This document shows, piece after piece, positions 33,822 through 45,630 of a stretch of DNA of 64,000 nucleotides. Under the pieces are notes generated by a model. The model made no database searches. It worked only from the letters and a program-made list of their open reading frames with translations, and had not been told where the DNA came from. Source of the DNA: Mercurialis annua (lineage: Eukaryota > Streptophyta > Magnoliopsida > Malpighiales > Euphorbiaceae); the NCBI RefSeq assembly GCF_937616625.2, contig NC_065570.1, forward strand, positions 40,493,665-40,557,664. The letters are read 5' to 3'. The position numbers and the translations under genes are program-made. Positions within the stretch are counted from its first letter, which is position 1. Every line of letters begins with the position of its first letter.

Positions 33822-34979
33822 TCAAGAATCTATATCATATATAGCTTCCTCATAAGTAGATGGATCAACAATTTGATCATTTTCTCCATGAATAAACAAC
33901 TCTTGTATATCATGAAGAAAACCATATTTCACCGGTTGATGACAAACTCTACTTGATCTTCGAGGTGTTTCTGTATATTTTACTAATTCTATTTCACTAT
34001 GGGTTTGATCAATCTTCATTGTATCATTTTGTTGGTCTTTAGACGACTCCTCATCTAATTCGACATTTCTTCCTTTGCCCCCTTCTTGAATAAATTGTTT
34101 TTTAAGAAAGGCTGCATCCCGACTAACAACAATTGTTTGTTCGGATGGAATATATAAATAATATCTTAAACTGTCTTTAGGATAACCAACGAATCTTCCC
34201 ATGATTGATCTTGATTCCAACTTGACGGCTATCAATTTTTTGATGTATGCCGAACATCCCCAAATATTAATATGCTTCATACTTGGTTCCTTACCATACC
34301 ATATCGCATATGGTATTCTCGGAGCGGATTTTAGTTGGTACTCGATTTAGAATATAATTTGCACTAAGAAGTGCATGACCCCATAATGAAATGGGTAAAT
34401 CAGTATAGCTCATCATTGATCGTACCATGTCTAACAATGTATGATTCCTCCGTTCCGATACACCATTCAACTGTGGTGTTCCTGGAGGAGTCAATTGGGA
34501 AATAATACCGCATTCTTTTAAGAATGTACCAAATCCCATACTCAAGTATTCACCTCCTCGATCAAATCGAAGAATTTTAATACTTTTTCCAATTTGGTTT
34601 TCTACTTCATTTTTGAAGTCTTTAAATTTTTCAAAAGCTTCACTCTTGTTCTTTATAAGAACAACATAACCATACCGTGATAAATCATCGGTGAAGGTAA
34701 TGAAGTATGAATAACCACCTCATGCCATTTCTTTAAATGGACCACATATATCACTATGTATGATTTCCAAAACATCTTTGGCTCTACCACTTTGTCCCAC
34801 AAAGGGTGATCGGGTCATCTTGCCTTTAAGACATGACTCACAAGTTGAAATTGATGAGGAATCAAGATTACTCAAGATTCCCATCTTATCCAACTTGTTA
34901 AGCCTATCTTCCGCAATATGTTCTAATCGTAGGTGCCAAAGTTGTTTTGAGGTTTGATCACTGATGGTATTAATTTTAT
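33822..34979 (-). pseudogene. Copia integrase, stops and a frameshift
   Basis: It begins with the pre-integrase zinc region (LWHLRLEHIAEDRL, then CESCLKGK), followed by HSDICGPF, the first catalytic Asp. A TGA stop at 34720-34722 sits where the family usually has CGA. The core continues with LNGVSERRNHTLLDMVRSM (the catalytic Glu is in SERRNHT) and LPISLWGHAL. A frameshift lies near 34290-34300. The C-terminal region (33822-34280) has INIWGCSAYI, SRSIMGRFVGYP and a final acidic, linker-like part. A TGA at 33822 separates it from the reverse transcriptase. Confidence 0.92.
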
Positions 34980-36219
34980 TAACTTTATTTGTATTGTGAA
35001 CAACTTCATTTAAACAATAAAGACCATTTTGTACATGACCATAACCAACGATTTCATTATTATAGATAATTTTACAAACATCCTTTGTAAATAGGAAATC
35101 ATATCCTAATCTTGTCATACAAGAAATGGACATGATATTTCTATAAGCGTTTGGTAAGTACAAAACATTGTTCAAATATAAAACATGATTATACAACAAA
35201 ATAGAAGATGATCCTATAGCTTTAGCCGCAACGCTTGCATTATTTCCAAGCTTCAAGATCACTTTGTCCTTGTCCAACTTCCTCTCATTAGCTAGATCCT
35301 GTAAGGATGAACAAATATGAGAACTGGCTCCGGTATCTAATGCCCAAGCTTTGGACGAGCTATCGTTATTGGAATTGAAATAACAAGAAATTGACACACC
35401 CTTACCGGGATTTTCATTATTCTTGTTCTTGCCCTTGGATTCCATATACTTGCGGCAATTTCGTCTCCAATGTCCCTCGCTTTCACAAAAGAAACACTTT
35501 CCTCTGTTCTCCGAGGTGCCCTTCTTTTTCGCAATGGCCATTTGGGCCTTCAAAAAATTCTTCTTAGTTTTCTTCTTCTTAGTCTTACTAGAAGAAGCAA
35601 CCACAAGAGAAACTTCCTTTCCCTTAACATTATTCTTTTCAGCAGTTATCCACATGTTTGATAACTCGGCAAGTGTACATTCTATCCAATTCATATAGTA
35701 ATTCGTGATGAATTTACCATACGATTCCGGAAGTGATTGAAGGATCATATCCGTTTGGAGATTGAAGTCCATGATGAAGTCTAGACCCTCTAGCCGTTCG
35801 ATACATCGAATCATCATGTTCACATGTTCTCCAACACCCTTCCCCTCGGAGTGCTTCACCCGAAATAATTGCTTAGATATCTCATATCTAGCAAAACGAC
35901 TTGATTCACCATACAACTCTTGTAAGTGAAACAATATTTCGCGAGCTCCCGGATATTTCTCGTGTTGCTTTTGCAACTCGTTATTCATAGATGCCAACAT
36001 ATATCACTTGGCTTGTTCGTCATCTAACTTCCACTTGCGTAATGCCTCATGTTCCTCGAGAGGGGCCTTAATCGGCAATGGTCCCGGAACATTTGTCTTA
36101 AGAACATATGCTATGTGTTCACTTGCAAGAACTATTTTGAGATTTCTTAACCAATCAACAAAATTAGGACCCACTAAGCGATTATTGTCGAGAATACTAC
36201 TTAACGGATTCAATTTCAT
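34980..36219 (-). pseudogene. Copia gag and protease, one nonsense codon
   Basis: The true ATG is at 36219, and the first 71 residues include LVGPNFVDWLRNLKIVL, the typical Copia gag start. A stop at 36004-36006 interrupts; the same frame resumes at 36000 with EILFHLQELYGESSRFARYE and the remaining capsid segment. A CCHC zinc knuckle (CFFCESEGHWRRNC, about 35496-35455) follows a lysine-rich stretch. The protease active site ALDTGASSHIC is at about 35343-35311. Gag would build the particle and the protease would mature the polyprotein. Confidence 0.94.
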
Positions 36220-37316
36220 CTTATCTTGTCAACCTATAGATAGCAAAGATTTAGTATTATTATCTTGTATATTAAAACCATGATGATTTGGTCTTTATAA
36301 AAATGGCCTCCCACTATCTTTTTCGAATCCTACACTTCCAAAATAGGAAACGTAAATCTTTGTTGGAAAAGATTTCAAGCGGGTGACTGAATTCTTATAG
36401 TCATCGTTCTTTCCCTCAGGTACACCTAATTGCCGTTATTGGGATCACAATGTACTACTAGTGAAAAACACTTATTCATCATATCTCATATGAGGTTCAA
36501 TCATTTCTAGCTCCTAATGTATTCACCCTCAGATATCAATTGTTGTTATTGGGTTTTAGCATTAGTTATGTTTAACACATTGAATCAACTAAGATGTATC
36601 AATTTGAATAATGCAGGACTCAGGTACGCCTAATTGCCGTTATTGCCGTGTACTATATCGATACACCCGTAACATATCATGTTTAACAATAAACTCAACA
36701 ACAGCCTCTTGAAGATATCATCTCACCCTTATGTATCCATAGCCGACAAGATGATAACTCAAAGTGTGTTAGTTTATTGCTCCAATGGAGAGCCATTGAT
36801 AAATCAATTTAATGATTAATTAATATAAACTTAATATTTTAACTTTTCAGAAGATTTCTTAGGGTTTTCAGTTATTCCGGTCTGACTAAGCACACAACAT
36901 ATTTTAGCATGCATCTCATACATATTAAAGATAAAACGAATCATGCAATCACACATGTATGATCATGGACTTCCTAGGTCTCATTCTTTAGCCACAAAAG
37001 AATGAGCAAACTATTACTTGTTCCACATGTTTTATTGATGAAAATATAATGCACAAGCGAGTCACGCATTGTGTTAAATAATCACATTAGAAAAATTTTT
37101 AGGATAGATTGGAGGGTCACGAGCAGACCACTTAAGTACAAATCTCCTTGACAGAATTTAATAAAATGTAATTAATGTCACAATAGCGTTTGCTCGTTTT
37201 TGCAAACAAGACCTAAGCCCTCGGAATTATAAAGTACATGCCAATTAATAATTCCTAAGTCAATGATTATTAATACATGCATTCAATCGTAAAGCATTAA
37301 TACTTACTGATACGGT
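36220..37316 (-). other. Untranslated leader of the Copia element
   Basis: About 1.1 kb between the primer site and the gag ATG with no open frame. Repeats of GTACxCCTAATTGCCGTTATT words occur near 36420 and 36625. Confidence 0.6.
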
Positions 37317-37329
37317 GGCTCAGATATCA
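37317..37329 (-). other. Primer binding site of the Copia element, two mismatches
   Basis: TGATATCTGAGCC on the - strand starts one base after the 5' LTR end. The usual tRNA-Met complement is TGGTATCAGAGCC. Confidence 0.7.
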
Positions 37330-37330
37330 C

Positions 37331-39351
37331 TATTGGCGCAGCGGGTCCGGATCGTATATTTCAATTCAAAATTGGAATTCCAACAATCCGAATCTAGAAA
37401 TTGATCATATCAATAACAAATGGATCGTCGTATCATCTAATAATTAAAGCACGCATCTAGAAATAGTAAGAAGAATACCTATGCCTATTCTCCAACGATT
37501 CTTGTAGTCCCAATAGTACGGAGACCTCAAGCTCGTCCACACGAGTATGCATCCACTTGAATCTTCGCCTTGAAGTAATCCAAAAGAGTTCCTCTTGCCG
37601 AGCAACCCTAAGCTCAAACTCTTGCCGCGATTACGTCTTTGCTCGGATGTATGAAAAACTTTTGCCAAGATTTTCTATGATTGATGATTACTTGAACTCT
37701 TTCAAATATGCTCTTTTAAGTGTGGTGTGTGTAGAATGAGCAAAGGCAACCTCTATTTATAGGGTAGAGCTTTGCTTAAGAATGAAACACCTCACATGAT
37801 AGGTGTCATACACCAAGTAAAGGTGTTTCCACCATTCGACACCTCACATGCTAGGTGTCACACACAAAGCATAGGTGTTTCCACCATCTGACACATCACA
37901 TGCCAGGTGTCACACATCAAGCATAGGAGTTGCCACCTTCTGACACGTCGGATTCTAGGTGTCACACACAGAGACATACATGATATCATCACATGACATC
38001 ATGACGTGACATCATCGTGACATCATCACATGACATCATCGTGACATCATTACATGACATCATCGTGACATCATCACATGACATCATTGTGATATCATCA
38101 CATGACATCATCGTGACATCATTACATGATATCATCACATAACATTATCATATTAACTTGGATAAAATACAATTAGGTGGCTACTAATTTATAACTCTTA
38201 CAAATTAGTCCCTAATTGTATTTGTTTTTTCATCTTATATTAATTTTCGAGATATGCTAGTATCTATATGAAATCGATCTCTCGTAAACTCAATCGGTTG
38301 CACACCCTATTGTGTGTGACTAACTAGGTTCACATCTATATGGCAACGAGAGTCATAAGAAACGCCTTTCTTATATTAAATAATTAAATCCCATTAATTA
38401 TTAATTCTAGTAGATCGTGAGTGACGTCTAGCAACATATCACGACCCCCAAATAGATATGAATGTTTCGATGCATTCTTTATGAACCAATGTTCATAATT
38501 ACCGTACACTCAAAATTACCTTCATCTAAGATTCTGATCTCGACTAGTGTCACAGTTAAGTCAAACACTGTTTGTCTTGATCATATGACCTCATCTCAGT
38601 TCTTATTCTTAATAAATATGACTTCCACTAGAAACAACTTTCTAAGTAATTCATATACACCTGCGCAAGTTTTATCATCCATCGAGAACAATTTGAGATA
38701 GCATAGAATCTTTTCTCCATTCATCCGGAGTGATAAATCCTCTCTTAGTTAAACCTCCATCTCCATATACAACTAACTAGAGCCAACACATCCCGCGACC
38801 CTAGCTCATGAAAGATCTAGGGATAAGGTGTATCAAACTCTAATCACCTATATACAAGATAGTGTCACCGCAAGTCAAAGGACATATGTACAATTATGAA
38901 ATAGATGACATTATATTGACTTTGATGGAATACCATGTATAAGTCATCTAGCGTCACTTGTTCGACTCACTCAAACCCTTTCAGTGTCCATATGTTTATT
39001 CTGATCCCCATCAAGTAGTGTGAGACTCACTGCTTCCTATAATTAGTAACTCTTTACTAATCAGGAGAATAAACAGAGGTGACGATCTTTCCGGGATAAT
39101 GCGATGCCCTTATTCGTAGGACCCCATCGATCGTGAACGGTTATTTAGATCACTTGTATAATAGAATCTGTCATTTATAATCTCAACACCTTAAGAATAG
39201 ATTCCATCATACTGTGATAAGGACAATATGCAATAAATAAACACTTAGTTGATGAGGCACTTAGTTCAAATAAAATATATATATCATTGGCAATGGGATT
39301 TGTTTATACAAGTATAAATACAAAATGGCCCTAGAGCACATACTACTAACA
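37331..39351 (-). repeat. 5' LTR of the Copia element
   Basis: On the - strand it starts TGTTAGTAGTATGTGC at 39351 and ends CGCCAATA at 37331 (CCAACA with one change), 2021 bp. It has an expanded GACATCATC array (37978-38152) and lacks the 153-bp duplication of the 3' LTR. Confidence 0.95.
37978..38152 (-). repeat. GACATCATC minisatellite, unit about 24 bp
   Basis: About seven units of ACATGACATCATCGTGACATCATC with small changes. The homologous place in the 3' LTR (30869-30931) has two to three units. Confidence 0.9.
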
Positions 39352-39356
39352 GCCAA

Positions 39357-40095
39357 CGCATAATTTGGAATGATTTCGACAAAGAAAACAAAGTATGAGT
39401 CAAAGAAGAGTATTAAATAAATTAAATCTAACAGCGTTATGAAGAATGAAGAAAGTTAAGGTATCACTCGTAGGCAATACAAGGTTGTCCGAAAATCAAA
39501 GTGTAGTTGCGCAAAGAATACTTTGAGAATGGAAAGAGTAAAGTGATAAAAAGAAATAAGGTTAATTTCCTCACATTGGGTAAACCGAAATACTGCTACA
39601 TTCCTAGGGATGCATATAAACGACAATGCTGCAAAAAGTAAACCGAAGACTACAAGATAATGTATCTAAACATGATGTATCAAGAAAACAAACGAGAACT
39701 AATAAAGAACTAGATAAGGATAGTATTGGATTCCAAATGTGATAATTAGGCAACTCTTGCAACCATTGAGTATTGTAACGATGAAAAATAATAAGTGTAA
39801 GATTATATAGAAACTCGATTGCTTTATAAGCACGCTAGTAAGATAGAATTCAAGGGACCAGCATAAGTAAGTTGCAAACTTTGACGACAAAAGTGACCAA
39901 TTGTATTATCAGATAATAATAGAAAAGAGACAATTGAGTTTGACGATGATAAGGATAAATAGGAAGTTAAGAATGAAAAAGGAGAACGAAGTGAAGGAGA
40001 ACAAAAGTGACCAACCTTTACTTCTTAACGATGTGGGAATTTAGGTTATCCTAGTGTTCCATCATTAATCCCCCCCCCCCCCCCTTCATTAATTT
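39357..40095. other. Unassigned non-coding DNA with a C15 run
   Basis: A/G-rich, with no recognisable domain on either strand. An uninterrupted run of 15 C lies at 40070-40084, between two copies of TCATTAAT (40062-40069 and 40086-40093). Confidence 0.45.
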
Positions 40096-40671
40096 GTGTC
40101 GACTAGGTATTTATGCCTTGGTTTAGCACAATCTCAGTGGCCTTGTTTTCTTGGCCCAACGCCCTATTTTTTCAGATCAATCAACTTACTTTTGTGGATT
40201 TCTGGGCGTGAAAAGAGTGTTTTTTCCATCAACATGAATTTGCCTTACTTCCTCGTTCTCAGAGCTAATCGGAGAGTTTGGACCAGGGCTACCAAAAGCC
40301 GGTTAGCTATTAGAACGATGAAGGTATGGGAGATTTTATGGTGCGTCACTTGCTAGGAGAATCCCATCTTTGCTTTCTTTTGATTTTGTTCTTTTCTTCT
40401 CTCTTGCTTATAGCTGTATTTATTCTTCTTCTAATCTGCCTCCCAGCTGTTTCCCTCATCATGATTTAATGCTCCTTGGAATTCGGGCGCATGTTACTCT
40501 TCCTTCGCTTTTGACAGTTTTTTCTTATCCACGTTGTCTGTCTTCTGAGATTCTTACATTTTGTATTAAAGATCTATCTTTTCGGTTTACTCCTCTCTCT
40601 TTTATGCTTTTTGTATTTTTTTGCCTTTATCTTGTATTTTGGATTGTTGACTTTTGGTTTACCCTCCTTCT

Positions 40672-40680
40672 TATAAATAG
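40672..40680 (+). promoter_or_regulatory. TATA box candidate for the antisense coiled-coil gene
   Basis: TATAAATAG lies in a pyrimidine-rich stretch about 100 bp before the ATG at 40780, a normal plant promoter spacing. Confidence 0.5.
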
Positions 40681-40779
40681 TGCTTCCTTTAGGATTATAT
40701 CTCTTTTCACTTATTTTACTCGTTTTCTCTCTGTCTCTGCTTATTTTCCCTCTTGCGACATTCTTGTTTTCTATCTGAG

Positions 40780-42030
40780 ATGGCTAGTAATATTTTTGAT
40801 GCCATGGATACCGGTTTAATGAGTGATTATGACTGCGTCGTCCTAAGCCTTCCTATGTTGGATCGGCCTTCGACTCCTGTCACTGCTTCGCTCAGCGGCC
40901 CCCTTTCCTTCCTCGGCTGTGTGTGCTAATTCTTCTATAGCGGTCATTTTTCTTGCTTTATTTCCTGCTCTTATGCCTCTAGGGTCTTTTATGGTTGGGC
41001 TCTCATATGTAGATACAAATTCTTTCGTTATTTCTATTGTTCCTTTCTCGTCCAGAGTTGTTACTTCAGTATTGACTGCTAGAAAGGTGGGTAAGAAACA
41101 TCATGCTACTTCTCTTCCGGATATGGAAACTTCTCTAGAGCAACATGCTAGGCGAGATTCTCCTTGTGATGTGTTTGTTCTTGAGGGGAACGTTGTTGAC
41201 AGAGACAGCTATGTTCTTCCCATGGTCTCCTCGTTGGAGTATAGCCATGTACGTATGTCTTTGAGTCACTTGTTTGGTCATGAGAACTAGACATCTCCTT
41301 ACGATAGTTTATATGGTAGGGAGGCTGGCCCTACGCACTTTGCTCAAGCCCTCGGCGTGTTAGATGGCATTCGTAGGTTGGAGGGTGAGCGTACCAGGTT
41401 GTCCAATTGGGTTGGCAGTCGTTCGGATCTCAACGTCTAATTTGAGGATATGAAGAAGGTTTCTAAGAGGATACGAGATATTTCTCGTCGACAGCAAAAG
41501 GAGATAGCTTCTTTGAAGCAACTTTCTGGCGAGCTTGCATGACAAGACTACTCTTATCCCCTCGTTAGAGCAGCAGTTGAACCTCTGAGCTAAGCAGGTT
41601 GACGAGCTTTAGAGGGACGCTTGTATCCATCATGATAGTTTATTGGATATGGAAAAGTCTTTAAACAATTCTACTCTTTAAAGGAGCAAAGATGTCGCGG
41701 AGAGGGACCGAATTGAGCTGGCGTTTCAGTCGCTCGAAGTCCAGCTGAAGGAGTCGACTGAGGTGATTCCTCTTATGTTCTAGCAGTTGTTAGCACGTTT
41801 GTACGGCAATCCTATGGTCACATCCTAGAATTTAGGTATCTTTTTTTGCAAGTTGACTTAAATCGCTTTAGGAGCGAATATTTGTCTCTTTTGAATGAGT
41901 GGAAGCGTCTTGTCCCTGCTACTTCTTCGTTAGTTAGCGTGGTTGTCCCTTCCTCTATGCCTCCTTCGGTGTCCTCTGTCGGTCTTCCTTCTACTTCTTT
42001 TTGCTATTCGTTGAACTTTTTGTTTTAATT
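40780..42030 (+). pseudogene. Decayed coiled-coil protein gene, antisense to Ty3 element Y
   Basis: The ATG at 40780 opens MASNIFDAMDTGLMSDYD, which shifts frame near 40910. The open part 40919-41290 then continues, through a TAG at 41288 and a stop near 41438, with FAQALGVLDGIRRLEGERT and FEDMKKVSKRIRDISRRQQ. After another shift near 41540, PSLEQQLNL, HHDSLLDMEKSLNNSTL and RIELAFQSLEVQLKE follow. The run of Glu, Lys, Leu and Gln heptads indicates a long coiled coil of some 250 residues. I do not recognise the protein with certainty. Some Tat-lineage Ty3 elements carry an antisense gene with such a coiled-coil end, and the position downstream of the protease of Y on the opposite strand fits that. 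This is inference. Confidence 0.5.
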
Positions 42031-42249
42031 TTCTATAGTTGAGGGACCGGGCCCTAACATGCTCAAGGGTCATAGCCCTGGCATATCGTATCTTTTCCTT
42101 AATCTTGTTTTGTTTCTTGTATTGCTATATCTTCCAAAATTTTGTTCTTCATATATAATTGTTGTTACAATTTTGTACATTCCTATCCCTATTGTACCAC
42201 CTCTCTTTTCTCTTATTCGTCTTTCTCCTTCTCCTTCACTTATTCTCTG

Positions 42250-42694
42250 GTTTCTTCCATGGCTATTATGAAGCATCTTGCGACCACTTGCTGATCTCCT
42301 TTGACGGTTACGACTCCCGCTATTGTTGGTATTTTCATTGTCAAATATCAGATGCTTGTGACTGCGCCGGAGTTATAAAGGAATGGCCTTCCCAGTATCC
42401 CATTGTATGCGAATGGCATATCAACTATGCTGAATTGGGTTTTAATCTCTTTCATTGCCTCTTCTCCCCTTTCAAATTCCAGGATTAGTTCCTCTGGGCC
42501 TTTCGGTAGGATAGAAGTCCCTCCTAGACCGACAACCGATGTTAGGAAATGCATTAGCCTATCCAGTTCTCCGCCAAGGCCTCTGTACACCTCTCAGGTC
42601 ATCAAGTTAACGGAGCTCCCTTCATCGACCATCGGCTTCATCACCAGGTAGTTGTTGATGATTCCTTCTACCAGAAGGGCGTCATTATGGGGGC
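42250..42694 (-). pseudogene. Ty3 (Tat-like) protease of element Y, pol missing
   Basis: On the - strand, from the insertion point, PHNDALLVEGIINNYLVMKP leads to VDEGSSVNLM (the usual D-x-G-S-S active site with Glu inserted or substituted) and, after a stop, to YRGLGGELDRLMHFL, GPEELILEFE and IVDMPFAYNGILGRPFLYN. This last is the typical second half, with ILGRPFLN, of Tat-type proteases. A weak VTVKGDQQVVARCF continues below 42348. No reverse transcriptase follows, so pol is deleted. The gag half of the same element lies at 61489-63040, across the insertion of element X; the join is exact at the GGGGC duplication. Confidence 0.85.
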
Positions 42695-44648
42695 TGTTGA
42701 GAAAATTGCCGCAAGTACACAGTGTCAACTCGTAGTACAGACAGTGAAGTACGGATATCGTGCCCATATGGAAAGAAACTAAATACACCCAATTAAGATA
42801 CTCAATTTGAATACCCAAAAGGATAATTTGGTTGAAGTAATTTTAAATTAATAAAACTGAATCAAACAAATGTGGTTGGAATAAATTTAAGCCTTTATGA
42901 AAAAATGGGTTTAAATAATAATATGGAAGATCAGGGATTATTAATTTTCATTACGCAATTAATCTCATGGGTTATGGATAATGCTGTCAAATTACGGTTC
43001 AGACTAATCTAATGCACCTATAGCTCTCTCTCAAGCCGCTATAGATAAAAACATACAAATAACTAATTAACATGCATTTACTCACTCTAGTGTTATAATT
43101 GACCTAATCAATTAATTAAATGAAATTTATTAAGCAAACTTAAAGAACACGTACCCATTAACTCACTCTCGTGTTATTAACTCCTACGTTGTTGATTAAC
43201 TGATCTATTTTAATTGAGCTCTCTCAAGTCAGAATTAAAACATAGGGCAACGAATCAATTGGCCAAATATATTCAAGCATTACGAACATCAATCAACACA
43301 TAATTTTAACTGCAATCCATAATCCCAATATAACTAAGTATGCATAAATAAAATTAATAATCCCCGAAAATGGGTTTAGCTACTCATATATAATGAAACT
43401 CAAAAATAATATATATAGAATTTTTAATCAATAAGAACACAACAATAATTGACCTCTCAATGATTGTCGTACTTCAACTCTAGAATCCCAATATGTTTGG
43501 TGAAGTAATTCCAAATGATATAGTACAAATGATAAAGAAACTCTCAAATAGACTAACTCTAATGGTATTGTCTATGATCTAAGATGTAAGTTACAAGATG
43601 TAAGATTTCCTTTCTCTACACAAATGCAAGCTATTTATAGAGTTGCAAGGAGTGGAGCTCAAGTTAAGAATCCTTCTTCTCTTCATAGAATTTGAGTAAT
43701 GATCAAGTTTTGTATCTCTTCTTTCAATAGAGAGTGGATTGATGAGCAAGTCCTTCCATAATCATCTTGAGTAAATCATGGTTTACTTATTTCATTTCCA
43801 AATTGAGCTTGACTCACTATCATCTTGATATCTTCTTTGAGTGATGATCCAATTCTTCCATAATGAGCTTAAGTGTATCAAGGTTGACTTATTTAATATC
43901 TAAAAGAGGATTGATTTAAGTCAACATTAATTTTTTCTTCCATAATGAAAGGAAGATCCCTTTGAATGTGAATCAAAGATGTGTCGCTTATGGAAGGTCT
44001 ATGAGTGCTCACAAAAACTTTCGGAACCTTCCAAAATAGAAAAAATGCAACATTTCAGGTCTCAACCGGCCCTTGGCGGGCCCCGAAGTCGTGGGCCGGC
44101 AAAGGGTCGGCCGAGCTTCTGCGCGACACTTTTTCAGCTGCATAAACGCTAACTTAAAAGCCTCATAACTCCTTATAAACACGTCGGAATGAGCGGGTTC
44201 TTGATTCTACAAAAAGCTTAAGATGTCTACTTGATTGCTTGTGAACATAAAGACAATTGAGGTCTCTAAATGCTCCAAAACTTTCTATCAATTTGTCGGG
44301 GTCAGATTCACGAGTATGCATTTTTGCTCTTGGCGTCTATTTTCATCAGATTTTCGCACCACATTATAATGTACTCCAACTATGGTCCCAAAAGGCTTCC
44401 GAATGGGTTAAAACTCATGAAATATGTCGATATTTGCTTTCTTAAACTTGACCCGAATCCTTCTGGCTCTGACTATTTTTGCATTTTGACTCTGTTTTAT
44501 TCATAATACTCCAAAAATATTAAATATTTACATTTTTCATTAAAAAATATAAAACAAATAAAACTAACCAAAAATGCTTATATTTTACGTAAAAAAGCAC
44601 TAAGATGTAGTAAATAAATTATATGAAAATGACGTAAAATATAAGTTT
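42695..44648 (-). repeat. 3' LTR of element X (main part)
   Basis: Co-linear with the 5' LTR at 59487-61483. The last bases of the LTR (up to ATCA at 52223) lie beyond the CACTA insertion. It contains no gene. Confidence 0.94.
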
Positions 44649-45262
44649 CACTACTAGAATGTCCGCGTGTACCGACAGAACTTACCGACGGATCAGGGAT
44701 CCGTCGGCAAAACAACCAATACCGACGGAAATGGGCGACGGAAAATAACACCGTCGCTAAGTGGGAGAATTGATTTGGCGGGTGAAGGCGCGCTCATTTG
44801 CCGATGGATTAACGACGGGTAATTTGTCGGGGAATGAGCGGGCTATTTGCCGCCAATTTTATTTGACCGCATTTCCGACGAAATAAATGTTTCGTCGGTC
44901 ATGTGGCCAATTTTCCGACGGAATGAGATATTCCATCAGTAATGTGGCTGGGAACAAAACGCAGCGTTCTGTCCCCTTCAGATTTGCCGATGGAACTCTT
45001 TATTCCGTCGGTAATGTGGCTGGGGACAAAATGCAGTGTTCTGTCCCCTTCAGATTTTCCTACGGAATTCTTTATTCCGTCGGTACTGTGGCTGAGGACA
45101 AAACGCAGCGTTATGTCCCCTTCAGATTTGCCGACAGAATTCATTATTCCGACTGAATTCAAATTTCTGTCGGTAATTTTGACAGACTTAAGCAAAACGT
45201 GGCGTTTCATTTGTTACTCCGACTACTTACCGACGGATTAAATCCGTCGGTAAAATATAACC
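44649..45262 (+). repeat. CACTA 5' terminus with subterminal palindromes
   Basis: At least eight paired words of the form CCGACGGAA...TTCCGTCGG with short spacers, ending with CCGACGGATTAAATCCGTCGG-like sequence at about 45230-45250. In En/Spm such repeats are the binding sites of the element's regulatory protein. Confidence 0.88.
44941..45156 (+). repeat. 72-bp tandem repeat, three units
   Basis: AATGTGGCTGGG-like starts at 44941, 45013 and 45085 give an exact 72-bp period. Each unit contains CAAAACGCAGCGTT, CTGTCCCCTTCAGATTT and one CCGACGGAATTC...ATTCCGTCGGT pair. It yields chance open frames on both strands. Confidence 0.9.
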
Positions 45263-45573
45263 TAAAAAACACGAACAGTTTCCTCTTCTCCTCACTTTTC
45301 TTCTTCTCTCAATTTCTTCTCACCCACACCGGCCACCACTGAATTAGAGCCACCCACCGCCGATTCAGAGCCACTCGCCGCTGACGATTCTCCTGCCACC
45401 CACCGTCGACCCCGTCCGTTCTTCTGTTGCGGCCACCAACGACCCCGTCCGTTTTTGCCACCACCGACCCCTGTCCGTTCCTGCCACCACCGATTCAGAC
45501 CCACTTCCGGCGACTTCCCCGCCAACTGCTGTCTTTTAAGGTAAGTTTTATTTATTTGTTTAATTTTTATTAA

Positions 45574-45577
<4 letters not shown>

Positions 45578-45630
<53 letters not shown>
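45578..45630. repeat. (ATA)n microsatellite
   Basis: About 17 units of a trinucleotide repeat in the first leader intron of the CACTA element. It produces a poly-isoleucine chance frame on the - strand. Confidence 0.95.

Larger units (their letters stand above)
30226..39351 (-). mobile_element. Full-length Ty1/Copia retrotransposon, decayed
   Basis: It has two LTRs of about 2 kb in direct orientation (37331-39351 is the 5' copy, 30226-32279 the 3' copy). A primer-like site lies beside the 5' LTR, and a polypurine tract, AAGTGGGAGAT, beside the 3' LTR. A perfect 5-bp target duplication, GCCAA, lies at 30221-30225 and 39352-39356. The interior encodes, in Copia order on the - strand, gag, protease, integrase, reverse transcriptase and RNase H (36219 to 32294). 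Four in-frame stops and two shifts make it defective. The 1.1-kb interior part between the 5' LTR and gag (36220-37316) is non-coding leader. Confidence 0.96.

Noticed and set aside
37978..38152. Short regular repeats that could suggest a CRISPR-like array
   Set aside because: Units of about 24 bp are contiguous without unique spacers and are part of a Copia LTR; this is a minisatellite in a plant genome.
40370..40819. 149-residue hydrophobic open frame
   Set aside because: It comes from a pyrimidine-rich promoter-like stretch containing a TATA box; there is no domain, and the likely gene starts at 40780 in another frame.
44887..45210. Repeat-containing open frames on both strands
   Set aside because: Both are products of the 72-bp tandem repeat (72 is divisible by three) in CACTA subterminal DNA.
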